A stretch of DNA of 64,000 nt from positions 2,666,001-2,730,000 of the forward strand of contig NZ_AP019309.1 in NCBI RefSeq assembly GCF_003925875.1. The letters run 5' to 3'. The translations under genes and the position numbers were made by a program. Under the pieces are notes generated by a model that did not search any database, was not told the DNA's origin, and saw only the letters and a program-made list of their open reading frames with translations. Shown in pieces: positions 7,479-15,090 of the stretch. The DNA is from Intestinibaculum porci. Its GTDB lineage: Bacteria; Bacillota_I; Bacilli_A; Erysipelotrichales; Coprobacillaceae. The first letter of the stretch is position 1. Each line of letters opens with the position of its first letter.

Positions 7479-8000
7479 TTATAAATGGTTCGTGATCCGC
7501 TTAAACGGATAAACACGAAGATGGGCATGACATTTCATAGCATCAACAGAAACATATTTGTGTTTCCAAAAACGTGAATCAAAAGAATTATTACGATTAT
7601 CCCCCATCATAAAATAATGCCCCTCAGGCACATGATAGACACCATCACCACTACTATTCATAGTCCCCTTCACAAAATCAGATCGTAATTTCTTCCCATC
7701 AGCATACACCCTTCCATCTTTTACAACGATGGTTTCTCCAGGTAACCCCATCACTCTTTTAATGTATAACTGACTAGGATGATCCGGCATCTCAAAAGCC
7801 ATGAGATCATAGCGTTTAATATTCTCTCGATCAAAGCGTGTACCAATTAGAATATCCCCTGCCTTAAGCGTGTTTTCCATTGAGACACTAGGCACCAGAC
7901 AAATCATGAATATCAGTTTAAATGTAATCATTATAGCAATATAAAAAGCAATAAAACAGCAAACGAATCTCTTAAAGAATGACTTCATTTCTAAACGCAT
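7479..8000 (-). CDS. lepB: Type I signal peptidase
   Basis: A 173-residue membrane protease that removes signal peptides from exported proteins. One N-terminal membrane segment (about residues 10-35) is followed by the nucleophile motif VPSVSMENTL (Ser around 40), the lysine motif YIKRVMGLPGE, and GDNRNNSFDSRFW, the three signatures of the family. Length is normal for Gram-positive S26A enzymes. The ATG at 8000 has AAAGGGGAT upstream. A CGTATGCA motif with TATGAT precedes it. The adjacent divergent gene encodes a secreted protein, a plausible client. Confidence 0.92.
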   Translation of the reverse strand: MRLEMKSFFKRFVCCFIAFYIAIMITFKLIFMICLVPSVSMENTLKAGDILIGTRFDRENIKRYDLMAFEMPDHPSQLYIKRVMGLPGETIVVKDGRVYADGKKLRSDFVKGTMNSSGDGVYHVPEGHYFMMGDNRNNSFDSRFWKHKYVSVDAMKCHAHLRVYPFKRITNHL

Positions 8001-8030
8001 AAGACATATCCCCTTTCAATTTCTATGATT

Positions 8031-8069
8031 ATCATATCACATTCAAGAAGCCGCTTTTTTATGCATACG
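8031..8069 (-). promoter_or_regulatory. CGTATGCA promoter-like motif, copy D (lepB)
   Basis: Minus strand: CGTATGCA (8062-8069), 25 bases, TATGAT (8031-8036), about 30 bases upstream of the lepB start. This is the only copy in front of a clearly identified gene. Confidence 0.5.
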
Positions 8070-8177
8070 CATAGTCAAAAGAGATGAGTGGCATTTTCAT
8101 TCTGGTGAACTCCCCACACGTTTTCTTCATTTCTCCTTTGCGTTATAATAAGCTTAAGGAAAGTGAGGGATTTAAGT

Positions 8178-9482
8178 ATGAAGAACAAAACAAAAGAAAT
8201 ACACAATAGCATCATGAATATTGGTGCAGCCATGCTGGCTTTAGCAGTGGCAGCAGGTGCAAGCACCCCTGCCATCACAAGCTTCACGCAGGCCCAGCCC
8301 GTAACAAAAACAAAGAAAAAGGCAAAGGCAAAAACGACTGTGCTTAAGGCTGTCACCTTAACAAAAGGAAAAAGCAGAACGGTAAGCGTGAAAACAAAAA
8401 GCAAGGTCAAATGGACATCATCGAATGCGAAAGTAGCCTCAGTGAAAAGCATAAGCAAAAGCAAAGTGAAAGTCACTGCAAAAAAGGAAGGAAGCACAAA
8501 GGTAAGCGGAAAGGCTGGAAGTGCAAAGTGGAGCTTTAGTGTAAAGGTGAAAAAGGCAAATCCAAAACCAACTGGAACGAGTACAAAGGAAAAGACGAAT
8601 AAGACAAATACATCGAAAAAGAAGACAAATGCCTCACAGAAAAAAGTAAATGTAAGAATTAGCGGGATTGAAAATAACGAAACTATTGAATTCGATGAGC
8701 CGGGGGAAGCAAATGCATATGTAGGCATTACCGTTTACACAGACACACCAAACAGCATCAAATTTTCTTCATCAGATACATCTATAATTAAAACTGATGT
8801 AAATTATTATAAAGGTGACCCAGGCTTTAGCCCAGCATATGCAAGCTGCGACCTTAAACCTCAGAAAACAGGAAAAGTAACTATTACCATTTCATATCCT
8901 GGCGGCTCAAAATCATATACAGTAAACGTTAGCGGCTCAAAACCATACTGTGCGGTTGAAGGCTTTTTAAATAAAATAAATGCTTCTAACCTCGACGATG
9001 CTCATAAAGCATTTGTAACTGATAAATGGCTCGAAAAACGTATATCTTATGGAAAAGCAGATACTTCAGACTATAATGGTACATCACCTGATTATCTTAT
9101 TAGTACATTAATAAAAGGAAAAGGCGTTTGTTATGATTACGCAAAAACCTACGAATGGATGCTGGGCTTTGAAAATATTAAATCAAGATACATTAGCACT
9201 GGTGACATTGGAAATCACGGCTGGAATCAAATATGCGTCAGCGGTAAGTGGTACAATGTGGATGTTTCTAATAATGATGAAGAGCCTTTCAATCCAGAAG
9301 GTGCTGAATGCTTTATGAAATCTGATAATTGCTCTAATGACTTCTTCAGTGATAGAAGACACGCAGTCAAATACCGCAGCGGGGATGGCGAATACCCTGT
9401 AACTGCTACAGCTACTGATTATGATAATTTCGACTGGTCATCATTTGCCCAGAGCGAACAGTTCAAATCACTTATTTCTTAG
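8178..9482 (+). CDS. Secreted Ig-like/transglutaminase-like protein
   Basis: A 434-residue exported protein. Order: signal peptide (Lys-rich start, then AAMLALAVAAGAS); a Lys/Ser-rich Ig-like repeat (WTSSNAKVASVKS is the BIG2 signature); a Lys/Thr/Asn-rich linker; a second Ig-like domain; and a C-terminal transglutaminase-like domain with GKGVCYDYA (Cys), GNHGWNQI (His) and WYNVDVS (Asp), the expected catalytic triad. I start at ATG 8178, 7 bases after GAGGGA; an upstream GTG at 8163 is less likely. The 5' half is rich in AAA/AAG and AGC codons unlike the flanks, which may reflect composition bias or transfer. The role is probably cell-wall or peptide processing; the substrate is unknown. Confidence 0.8.
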   Translation: MKNKTKEIHNSIMNIGAAMLALAVAAGASTPAITSFTQAQPVTKTKKKAKAKTTVLKAVTLTKGKSRTVSVKTKSKVKWTSSNAKVASVKSISKSKVKVTAKKEGSTKVSGKAGSAKWSFSVKVKKANPKPTGTSTKEKTNKTNTSKKKTNASQKKVNVRISGIENNETIEFDEPGEANAYVGITVYTDTPNSIKFSSSDTSIIKTDVNYYKGDPGFSPAYASCDLKPQKTGKVTITISYPGGSKSYTVNVSGSKPYCAVEGFLNKINASNLDDAHKAFVTDKWLEKRISYGKADTSDYNGTSPDYLISTLIKGKGVCYDYAKTYEWMLGFENIKSRYISTGDIGNHGWNQICVSGKWYNVDVSNNDEEPFNPEGAECFMKSDNCSNDFFSDRRHAVKYRSGDGEYPVTATATDYDNFDWSSFAQSEQFKSLIS

Positions 9483-9490
9483 CTTATGAT

Positions 9491-9522
9491 TAAGCTCAGT
9501 CTCAAAAGAGGCTGAGTTTTTT
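9491..9522 (+). terminator. Terminator of secreted protein gene
   Basis: CTCAGTCTC and GAGGCTGAG form a stem with an AAAA loop, followed by eight T residues. Confidence 0.85.
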
Positions 9523-9579
9523 TTGTGAAAACTAAAAGGCTGACTCATGCCGAGCCAGTCCTTTTAATTAGTTCCGTTT

Positions 9580-9852
9580 TCACTTTTTAAACACATAAGC
9601 TGCCGCACATGCCGCCGCTACCGCTGCTGCAGCCACATAGTACATTACTGTACCGGATCCGCAGGTTGTAAGCATTGGAACATAGATATTTTCGTTTCTT
9701 ATCTCAAATATTCTGCTTTCCACAGCATTCATTTCAAACGGCGCTGCTTGTTGCCATATGAACCGGCTGATCGGTCGCAATGGCTGTTTTTCCGTTGGAC
9801 TTTTTGGCATTCTTTTTTTATTTGTATTTGAGACTGTATATTTCTTGCACAT
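9580..9852 (-). pseudogene. Remnant of a surface protein with anchor-like tail
   Basis: The last 30 codons encode TCGSG, a hydrophobic Ala-rich segment (YYVAAAAVAAACAAAYVF) and a KK end, the architecture of a C-terminal wall-sorting or membrane-anchor tail, although a clean LPXTG is absent. Upstream the protein-like signal jumps between frames and no ribosome site precedes the ATG, so I read it as the frameshifted end of a former surface protein. The neighbouring gene also encodes a secreted protein. Confidence 0.35.
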
Positions 9853-10109
9853 ATGATTCTTTGCTTATATGCTTATTTAATAAACGTTGTTACTTAGTAA
9901 CTTTGCTATCACCGCATCTACGCAGAGTGAAGAAAATAATAGTTACATCTCTTTTTTCTATGTGAGTTTGAACATTAGAACCAGTACTCCTTATTCCATC
10001 TGCTATGCTTCAATTTATTCAATTATGATCGCTGAAAAATAAAAAAGAAGCTTAGATAAGACATTGCTTCTACAAACACATTATAATAATATTTTTGTAC
10101 CTTCGATAT
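9853..10109. other. Non-coding stretch
   Basis: AT-rich sequence with no ORF that has a ribosome site and no clear repeat or terminator. Confidence 0.5.
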
Positions 10110-10298
10110 ATGAAGTCGGTTACGGAGGAATCTGACATTGAAGCATCAAAGGAAGCGTTTGAATTTCTGGCGATGACTTAACAGATTCAGGAGGAAAAAG
10201 GCGATGAAGTATCTCGTTATGCTTTATCTCGTTCTTATCGCAACAGCCGTGCTGTTCTACTGCATCCGCTAGGGTTCAGTAAAGTGCTAGATGCGTAA
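10110..10298 (+). pseudogene. Small ORF with internal stop
   Basis: A frame starting MKSVTEESDIEASKEAFEF stops at 10179-10181 (TAA) after 23 residues, and the same frame continues with protein-like sequence (IQEEKGDEVSRYALSRSY) to a second stop at 10296-10298. It may be one small gene broken by a nonsense change. No family recognised. It overlaps the micro-ORF at 10204 in another frame, and only one of the two readings is likely to matter. Confidence 0.25.
10204..10272 (+). CDS. Possible 22-residue membrane micropeptide
   Basis: AGGAGG stands 9 bases before ATG 10204, the strongest ribosome site nearby. The product (MKYLVMLYLVLIATAVLFYC plus IR) is a single hydrophobic helix. A strong terminator follows at 10351-10386. 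Size and layout recall type I toxin peptides or small membrane subunits, but no antisense RNA could be identified. Overlap with another protein-like frame lowers confidence. Confidence 0.35.
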   Translation: MKYLVMLYLVLIATAVLFYCIR

Positions 10299-10350
10299 CT
10301 TCTGCATCTAATTTAACACGTCGTCAGATTTCAAAGTAACGCTAATTGAA

Positions 10351-10386
10351 AAGGAGAGGTGACCAGACCTCCCCTTTTCTTTTTAA
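10351..10386 (+). terminator. Strong intrinsic terminator
   Basis: AAAAGGAGAGGT pairs with ACCTCCCCTTTT (one mismatch) around a 6-base loop, followed by a T-rich tail. It ends whatever transcript covers 10110-10298. Confidence 0.8.
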
Positions 10387-10591
10387 CACATCGCCAATTT
10401 TCTAACTGCATGCATATTTTATATCATCTTCTCCATTTTTGTCAAGTTTGGCAACGATTCAGACATGTATGACAACTTCTATTATGCAGAGAAAATATCC
10501 GTAAATGCTATAAAATGATTTTTCTAAAAGAGACGATTCCTTTTTTCATTTCTATTGATTTTAGGTACAATGAAAGAGAGGAAGTGATCCT

Positions 10592-11482
10592 ATGTCATTC
10601 ACATTAACCGAGACCGGTTTAGAACTTTATAATCAGTTAAAAGCATTAAGAGCTGATATTGCAAAAGAAGAAGTTATTCCAGTATATTATGTTTTTTCTA
10701 ATACTGCTTTAATGGATATGGTGGTCAAACAGCCGATTGATGAAGCGACCTTTCTCACTTGTGAGAAAGTTGGGCAAAAAGGTTATGATCGTTATGGAGA
10801 ACGCTTTATTTACTTAATCAGACAGTTTACTTTAACGCATAAAGGCCCTTACTATAAAGGAACACCTGATTATAGTAAAAGCTATCATTCCTTCTTAACC
10901 GAAGAAGGAAGAAGACTGTTAGAACAGTTAAAGATTTCTCGCTTATCGATTGCGGCAGTGCATGACGTTGAACCAACAATTATGGTCAATGACCAGACCT
11001 TAATTAGTTTTGTCGTCTTACTGCCCTATAGCCGAGAAGAGATGGTACGTATCTACGGGGTCACTAAAGATTATCGTGATCTTTATATGGATACCTTTAT
11101 TAAAATCATTTATAACTTTACCCATGGCTTTAAAAAACGTCTCTACCATTTAGATATGCCAAGGCCACGCTTTACCTTAACCAAAGAAGAAGCCAGTCAT
11201 TTCCGTTATCAGGAGAAAATGACAGCCACTAATATCGCCAAGGAATTAAATCGTATTGCCAGCAGTGAAATCACCTGCTCCGCAACGGATATTACCAAAC
11301 TGGTTAAGAAATATGATTATTATAAAAATGGCTTCGATAACACTGTTATTATCAGTGATGTGGGAAAAGCTTTTGGCTTACTGAAAGAAAGTCGCCTCAC
11401 CAAAAATAATGAACATTATGAAATGGTCCTCTATTCTAAGGAGGCACAAAATAAAATCGTACAGTGGTTTATTGACCAATAA
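10592..11482 (+). CDS. Stand-alone tandem HRDC-domain protein
   Basis: A 296-residue cytosolic protein. Residues ~8-80 (LYNQLKALRADIAKEEVIPV, then VFSNTALMDMV and GYDRYGERFIYLI) match the HRDC fold found at the C terminus of RecQ helicases and RNase D. A second, more divergent copy lies at ~105-185 (LLEQLKISRLSIAAVHDVEP). The C-terminal ~90 residues look like a winged-helix or similar small domain. No helicase or nuclease motif is present, so it may be a nucleic-acid-binding or regulatory protein. AGGAAG precedes the ATG. It is followed 31 bases later by another uncharacterised gene, probably in one transcript. Confidence 0.65.
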   Translation: MSFTLTETGLELYNQLKALRADIAKEEVIPVYYVFSNTALMDMVVKQPIDEATFLTCEKVGQKGYDRYGERFIYLIRQFTLTHKGPYYKGTPDYSKSYHSFLTEEGRRLLEQLKISRLSIAAVHDVEPTIMVNDQTLISFVVLLPYSREEMVRIYGVTKDYRDLYMDTFIKIIYNFTHGFKKRLYHLDMPRPRFTLTKEEASHFRYQEKMTATNIAKELNRIASSEITCSATDITKLVKKYDYYKNGFDNTVIISDVGKAFGLLKESRLTKNNEHYEMVLYSKEAQNKIVQWFIDQ

Positions 11483-11513
11483 TGTGCTATGATAACTCTT
11501 CGGAGGGTTGAAG

Positions 11514-12164
11514 ATGTATAAATTCAAAAAGTGGACAATTGATCTGAAACATAAAGTGCCAGTGATCACAGGCTATGTCTATGATCATCCGCAATTTAAA
11601 CCTGGCTATCATATCGTAACCAGCCGGGTGATGAATGGTATGGTGGTCAAAGAAGGCATCGTCTTAGAAACCTATTCAGGTTCTCAGTATCTTTGCGATT
11701 TCACCCAGCATAGTGGTAAATCAGATGATATCAATTATCTCATTGATGTCTTTGGCATAGATCAGGTTTCTTATATCAAGAAATTTATCAATAAAGCTTC
11801 CAAGAAATCCTTTGAAGCCCAGAAAGACTTTACCATCTCGATTGTACCGGAAGATGAATGTGTCATCATCAACTTAAATGATACCGACTATTATTTTGAA
11901 TCCGTACTCTATCATGACCATGATAATGAGTTTTTCACCAAACATCATTACTTGCATCTCGGGCTCTATAAAGATTCCGTTCTCATTGGTTATCCGGAAA
12001 TCGATGATTTCCGATATTATGCCGGTGATCATTTAGTCAACTTCTATAAATTCAGCCGTAAGTTTGGACCCGTTTATGTCTATAACTTTGGTGATGCCCC
12101 CATCCATGTCAAATCCCCTAACGGTGAATACATCGTTCATCCCGGGGTCTTAGAACACATCTAG
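11514..12164 (+). CDS. Hypothetical 216-residue protein
   Basis: I start at ATG 11514, 6 bases after GGAGGG; a TTG at 11508 overlaps that site. The protein is rich in Tyr, His and Asp and appears beta-rich (YHIVTSRVMNG, FGPVYVYNFGDAPIHVKS). There is no signal peptide, membrane segment or motif I recognise. It lies directly downstream of the tandem-HRDC gene and before a shared terminator, so the two are probably co-expressed. Confidence 0.6.
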   Translation: MYKFKKWTIDLKHKVPVITGYVYDHPQFKPGYHIVTSRVMNGMVVKEGIVLETYSGSQYLCDFTQHSGKSDDINYLIDVFGIDQVSYIKKFINKASKKSFEAQKDFTISIVPEDECVIINLNDTDYYFESVLYHDHDNEFFTKHHYLHLGLYKDSVLIGYPEIDDFRYYAGDHLVNFYKFSRKFGPVYVYNFGDAPIHVKSPNGEYIVHPGVLEHI

Positions 12165-12192
12165 CTCAGGAGTTGTCCTGAGCTATTTTTTA
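12163..12192 (+). terminator. Terminator after the HRDC pair
   Basis: AGCTCAGGA, GTTG loop, TCCTGAGCT, then six T residues. The stem begins at the stop codon and its tail reaches the convergent pfkA end. Confidence 0.9.
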
Positions 12193-13149
12193 TACTAAAT
12201 CGTTAAATAAATCATACAGTTCTTCATCATCACGCGTCGTATCCGCTAACGCTTCATCAATATCTCTCACGACAATCCGATCCTGAATCAAACAAATACA
12301 CTTGGCACCTTCACCGCGCATCAGCACTTCCACCGCTTCTTTTCCCATCTTTGATCCAAGCATACGATCTTCTGGCGTTGGAGAACCGCCACGCTGGATA
12401 TGCCCTAAAGAAATCGCTCGACCAGAGAAATTCGTTTCCTCTGATACTTTCTTCGCTAACGCCTGAATATCAATCATATTCTCTGCCGTGATAATCAAAG
12501 CATGACGTTTATTACGGAAATGATCGTGAATCGCTAGCTGTGCCATGACACGTTCTTCACTATAGCCAATTTCTTGATTGATCAGTACTTCAGCCCCGCA
12601 GGTAATCGCACTCCATAACGCGAGCTGGCCACAGTGATGTCCCATCACTTCCACAATAAAACAGCGATGATGGGAATAAGATGTATCACGTAACTTATTG
12701 ACCGCTTCACAAATCGTATTTAAAGCCGTCGAAAAGCCAATCGTTCGCTGCGTGCCATTAATATCATTATCAATTGTCCCAGGAATACCAACTGTTTTAA
12801 TGCCTTTACGATTTAAGGCCTGGGCTCCGCGATAACTGCCGTCCCCGCCAATTACGATTAATCCTTCAATCCCCCAGCGTTTGAGCTGATTGACCGCTAA
12901 ATCCTGCATCACGTCCTGCTCAAACTCTGGCAGACGAGAAGAGCCTAATACCGTGCCCCCACGTGTTAAAATTTCTGAAGCATCACGATAATCCAAAGGA
13001 TGAATATCCCCATCAACAAGTCCTTTATAACCATCATAAATGCCATAAATTTCCATATCATTTTTTAATGCGGTACGAATGGCAGCGCGAATCGCCGCAT
13101 TCATTCCCGGCGCATCCCCGCCGGATGTCAAAATACCTATTCTTCGCAT
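12190..13149 (-). CDS. pfkA: ATP-dependent 6-phosphofructokinase
   Basis: A 319-residue glycolytic enzyme that phosphorylates fructose 6-phosphate. Visible motifs: ILTSGGDAPGMNAAIR, RGGTVLGSSR, VIGGDGSYRGAQ, and PGTIDNDI. Gly after GGD and Gly in PGTIDND mark an ATP enzyme and not a pyrophosphate enzyme. MGHHCGQLAL and HIQRGGSPTPEDR complete the family pattern. AGGAGG precedes the ATG. The Crp-type regulator gene ends 9 bases upstream on the same strand, suggesting that glycolytic flux and this regulator are co-expressed. The pyruvate kinase often found next to pfkA is absent. Confidence 0.95.
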   Translation of the reverse strand: MRRIGILTSGGDAPGMNAAIRAAIRTALKNDMEIYGIYDGYKGLVDGDIHPLDYRDASEILTRGGTVLGSSRLPEFEQDVMQDLAVNQLKRWGIEGLIVIGGDGSYRGAQALNRKGIKTVGIPGTIDNDINGTQRTIGFSTALNTICEAVNKLRDTSYSHHRCFIVEVMGHHCGQLALWSAITCGAEVLINQEIGYSEERVMAQLAIHDHFRNKRHALIITAENMIDIQALAKKVSEETNFSGRAISLGHIQRGGSPTPEDRMLGSKMGKEAVEVLMRGEGAKCICLIQDRIVVRDIDEALADTTRDDEELYDLFNDLV

Positions 13150-13158
13150 AAGAACCTC

Positions 13159-13773
13159 CTATAAAAGAGCTTTTAGCCCTTGTTTATTCCTTATTTGTAT
13201 AGACCCATAAGATGTCTGGATCAAACCCTGCTGTTTGAGTTTTGTGATCACCCTGCTCACCGTTACCCGATTGAGCGCTAAACATTCACTCATTTCCTGC
13301 TGAGTAAAAGGCAAAGTGCCATCCTCTTCACTAGATGTTAAAATAAAATCTGCAACTTTCTGCGTAGCATCATAATGAATCAGTCTTTTTAACACATGCG
13401 TCATCCGCTGATTAGACTCCGTTAAGTGCTGAAACATAAGAACCATCAGTTCTTCATGCTCATGTAAGACTCCTACTAAGCGTCTTGTATCAACAACTAC
13501 TAATCTCGTTTCCACAACTGCTTCGATCGTCACACTGCGCAGACTATGTTCGCAAAAAGAGGCATCACCGAAAATTCGTCCTGCCTTTAAAATTTCTAAA
13601 GTCGTTTCTTTCCCATCTTTGGAATTCATAAAAACACGAACCCGGCCCTCCTCAATCAGATACGTATAACGTGCTTCATCTTCTTCCATAAAGATCGCTT
13701 CATGCGGTGCATAATGACGCACAATCCCCTGACTTTCAAACAGCAAGTAATATTTTTGATCGATAATAACCAT
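13159..13773 (-). CDS. Crp/Fnr-family transcription regulator
   Basis: A 204-residue protein: N-terminal cyclic-nucleotide-type beta barrel (residues ~15-115, with YLIEEGRVRVFM and GRIFGDASFCE), dimerisation helix, and C-terminal winged helix (FTQQEMSECLALNRVTVSRV is the recognition region). No Cys cluster for an iron-sulfur centre is visible, so it is not a classic Fnr; the ligand is unknown. GAGG precedes the ATG. A perfect inverted repeat of Crp/Fnr geometry (13784-13803) lies just upstream of its start, between it and yitT, so autoregulation and control of both genes is likely. Confidence 0.88.
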   Translation of the reverse strand: MVIIDQKYYLLFESQGIVRHYAPHEAIFMEEDEARYTYLIEEGRVRVFMNSKDGKETTLEILKAGRIFGDASFCEHSLRSVTIEAVVETRLVVVDTRRLVGVLHEHEELMVLMFQHLTESNQRMTHVLKRLIHYDATQKVADFILTSSEEDGTLPFTQQEMSECLALNRVTVSRVITKLKQQGLIQTSYGSIQIRNKQGLKALL

Positions 13774-13783
13774 TTTTAACCTC

Positions 13784-13803
13784 TTTGTAGTTTAGACTAC
13801 AAA
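13784..13803. promoter_or_regulatory. Crp/Fnr-type operator
   Basis: TTTGTAGT, TTAG, ACTACAAA: a perfect 8-bp inverted repeat with a 4-base centre, typical of Crp/Fnr dimers. On the minus strand a TATAAT (13807-13812) precedes it, so bound protein would cover the start of the regulator transcript; the yitT gene starts on the other side. Confidence 0.7.
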
Positions 13804-13847
13804 CTCATTATATCACAATGCTTATACTTATAAGCGAGGTGATTCAC

Positions 13848-14687
13848 ATGAAAAAGAAAATATTAGAACTGATGGAAATTCTGCTGGGCAATATCCTTGT
13901 AGCGGCCGCCTTTGGCTTAATTATTTTACCGCTTCATTTTGTGGCTGGCGGGGTAACTGGTTTAGCCGTGACCCTGCATACATTTCTTCCTTTACCTTTG
14001 TCAGTGATTATTTATATGCTCAACGGTTTACTTTTTCTTCTCGGCTTCCTTTTTGTCGGGAAAGATTTCATTATGAAAACCCTGTTATCATCGCTACTCT
14101 TCCCATTTTTTCTCGAACTGCTAAGTAAGATTACTATCTTAGCCCCACTTAAAAGTGATCCCCTTTTAGCATCGATCATCGCTGCCCTATCTTTAGGCTT
14201 AGGCGGCGGGCTTATTTTACGCGGTAACGGGTCTTCCGGTGGCTTTGATATTTTAGGGGTTATTGCCCATAAATATTTCCACGTTCCCGTTTCCCTGATC
14301 ATGTATTTATGTGATACTTTTGTGGTCATCACACAGATGCATGATGTCATGACCACAATCTATGGGATCGTCATTATTTTGTGTACCAACCTGCTTATTA
14401 ACCGAGTCCTTTCTTATGGGACTTCTCAGTCTTCCCTCATTATTATTTCTCCCCATTACGAAGAGATTCGTCAGGAATTACTGCATCATCAGGATATCGG
14501 CATGACTTTCTTAAAAGCCGAAACAGGTTATCTTGAAAAAGATACTAAAGTCATTATGGCGATTACCCCTTATCAAAAAATTAATAGTATTAAACAGGCG
14601 ATTCAAGCCATTGATCCGACCGCCTTTGTGATCATCGAAGATGTTCGCTCGGTCTTAGGCAAAGGCTATACCATCGCAAAAAGATGA
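13848..14687 (+). CDS. YitT family membrane protein
   Basis: A 279-residue protein with five or six membrane segments (residues ~10-170, e.g. NILVAAAFGLIILPLHFVAG) and a C-terminal soluble domain of the DUF2179 type (SQSSLIIISPHYEEIRQELL onward). The glycine-rich GGLILRGNGSSGGFDILGV motif is typical. The family's function is not firmly known. I start at ATG 13848 because GAGGTG is 6 bases upstream; the longer frame from 13818 is less likely. It is divergent from the Crp-type gene, with an operator between them. Confidence 0.85.
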   Translation: MKKKILELMEILLGNILVAAAFGLIILPLHFVAGGVTGLAVTLHTFLPLPLSVIIYMLNGLLFLLGFLFVGKDFIMKTLLSSLLFPFFLELLSKITILAPLKSDPLLASIIAALSLGLGGGLILRGNGSSGGFDILGVIAHKYFHVPVSLIMYLCDTFVVITQMHDVMTTIYGIVIILCTNLLINRVLSYGTSQSSLIIISPHYEEIRQELLHHQDIGMTFLKAETGYLEKDTKVIMAITPYQKINSIKQAIQAIDPTAFVIIEDVRSVLGKGYTIAKR

Positions 14688-14710
14688 GGACTGCCAAGCA
14701 GTCCTCTTAA
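14686..14710. terminator. Bidirectional terminator
   Basis: GAGGACTGC, CAA, GCAGTCCTC forms a 9-bp stem between the convergent yitT and Sel1-repeat genes. The T runs are short. Confidence 0.55.
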
Positions 14711-15090
14711 GCGTGGTAGCCAAGTTTCTTGGCTTCTTCATAATATTTTTGCGCTTCCTTTTCATCCTTATAAATACCATAGCCATATTCTAAATAGTAC
14801 CCCATTTTATAAGTTGCCTTAGGATGATGCGCCTTCGCCGCAATCATATAGAAATGACGAGATTTATTATAATCCTGACGGACAATCAAGCCGCGTTCAT
14901 AATAATCACCTAAAATATAAGCACATTCGCCATCACCAAGCTCTGCCCCTTGCGTGTAAAGTTCAATGGCTTTCCCTTTACTTTTCTTAACACCATCGCC
15001 ATTAAAATAAGCCTGCGCTAAGGTTTTGATCGCTTCAAGATCATTTTCTTTTGTTTTCATCTCTAATGCTTTAACTTCTTTTTTATTCAT
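14707..15090 (-). CDS. Sel1-repeat (TPR-like) protein
   Basis: A 127-residue cytosolic protein made of three Sel1-type repeats: AQAYFNGDGVKKSKGKAIEL, LGDYYERGLIVRQDYNKSRH and MGYYLEYGYGIYKDEKEAQK. Such repeats mediate protein-protein contacts; no partner is evident. Its start overlaps the 3' end of the MFS gene by 8 bases, so the two are co-translated. Confidence 0.85.
   Translation of the reverse strand: MNKKEVKALEMKTKENDLEAIKTLAQAYFNGDGVKKSKGKAIELYTQGAELGDGECAYILGDYYERGLIVRQDYNKSRHFYMIAAKAHHPKATYKMGYYLEYGYGIYKDEKEAQKYYEEAKKLGYHA

Noticed and set aside
8075-8728. 217-codon minus-strand ORF rich in Phe, Val and Leu
   Set aside because: It is the antisense of the Lys-rich part of the secreted protein gene; the sense strand has a ribosome site, signal peptide and domains.
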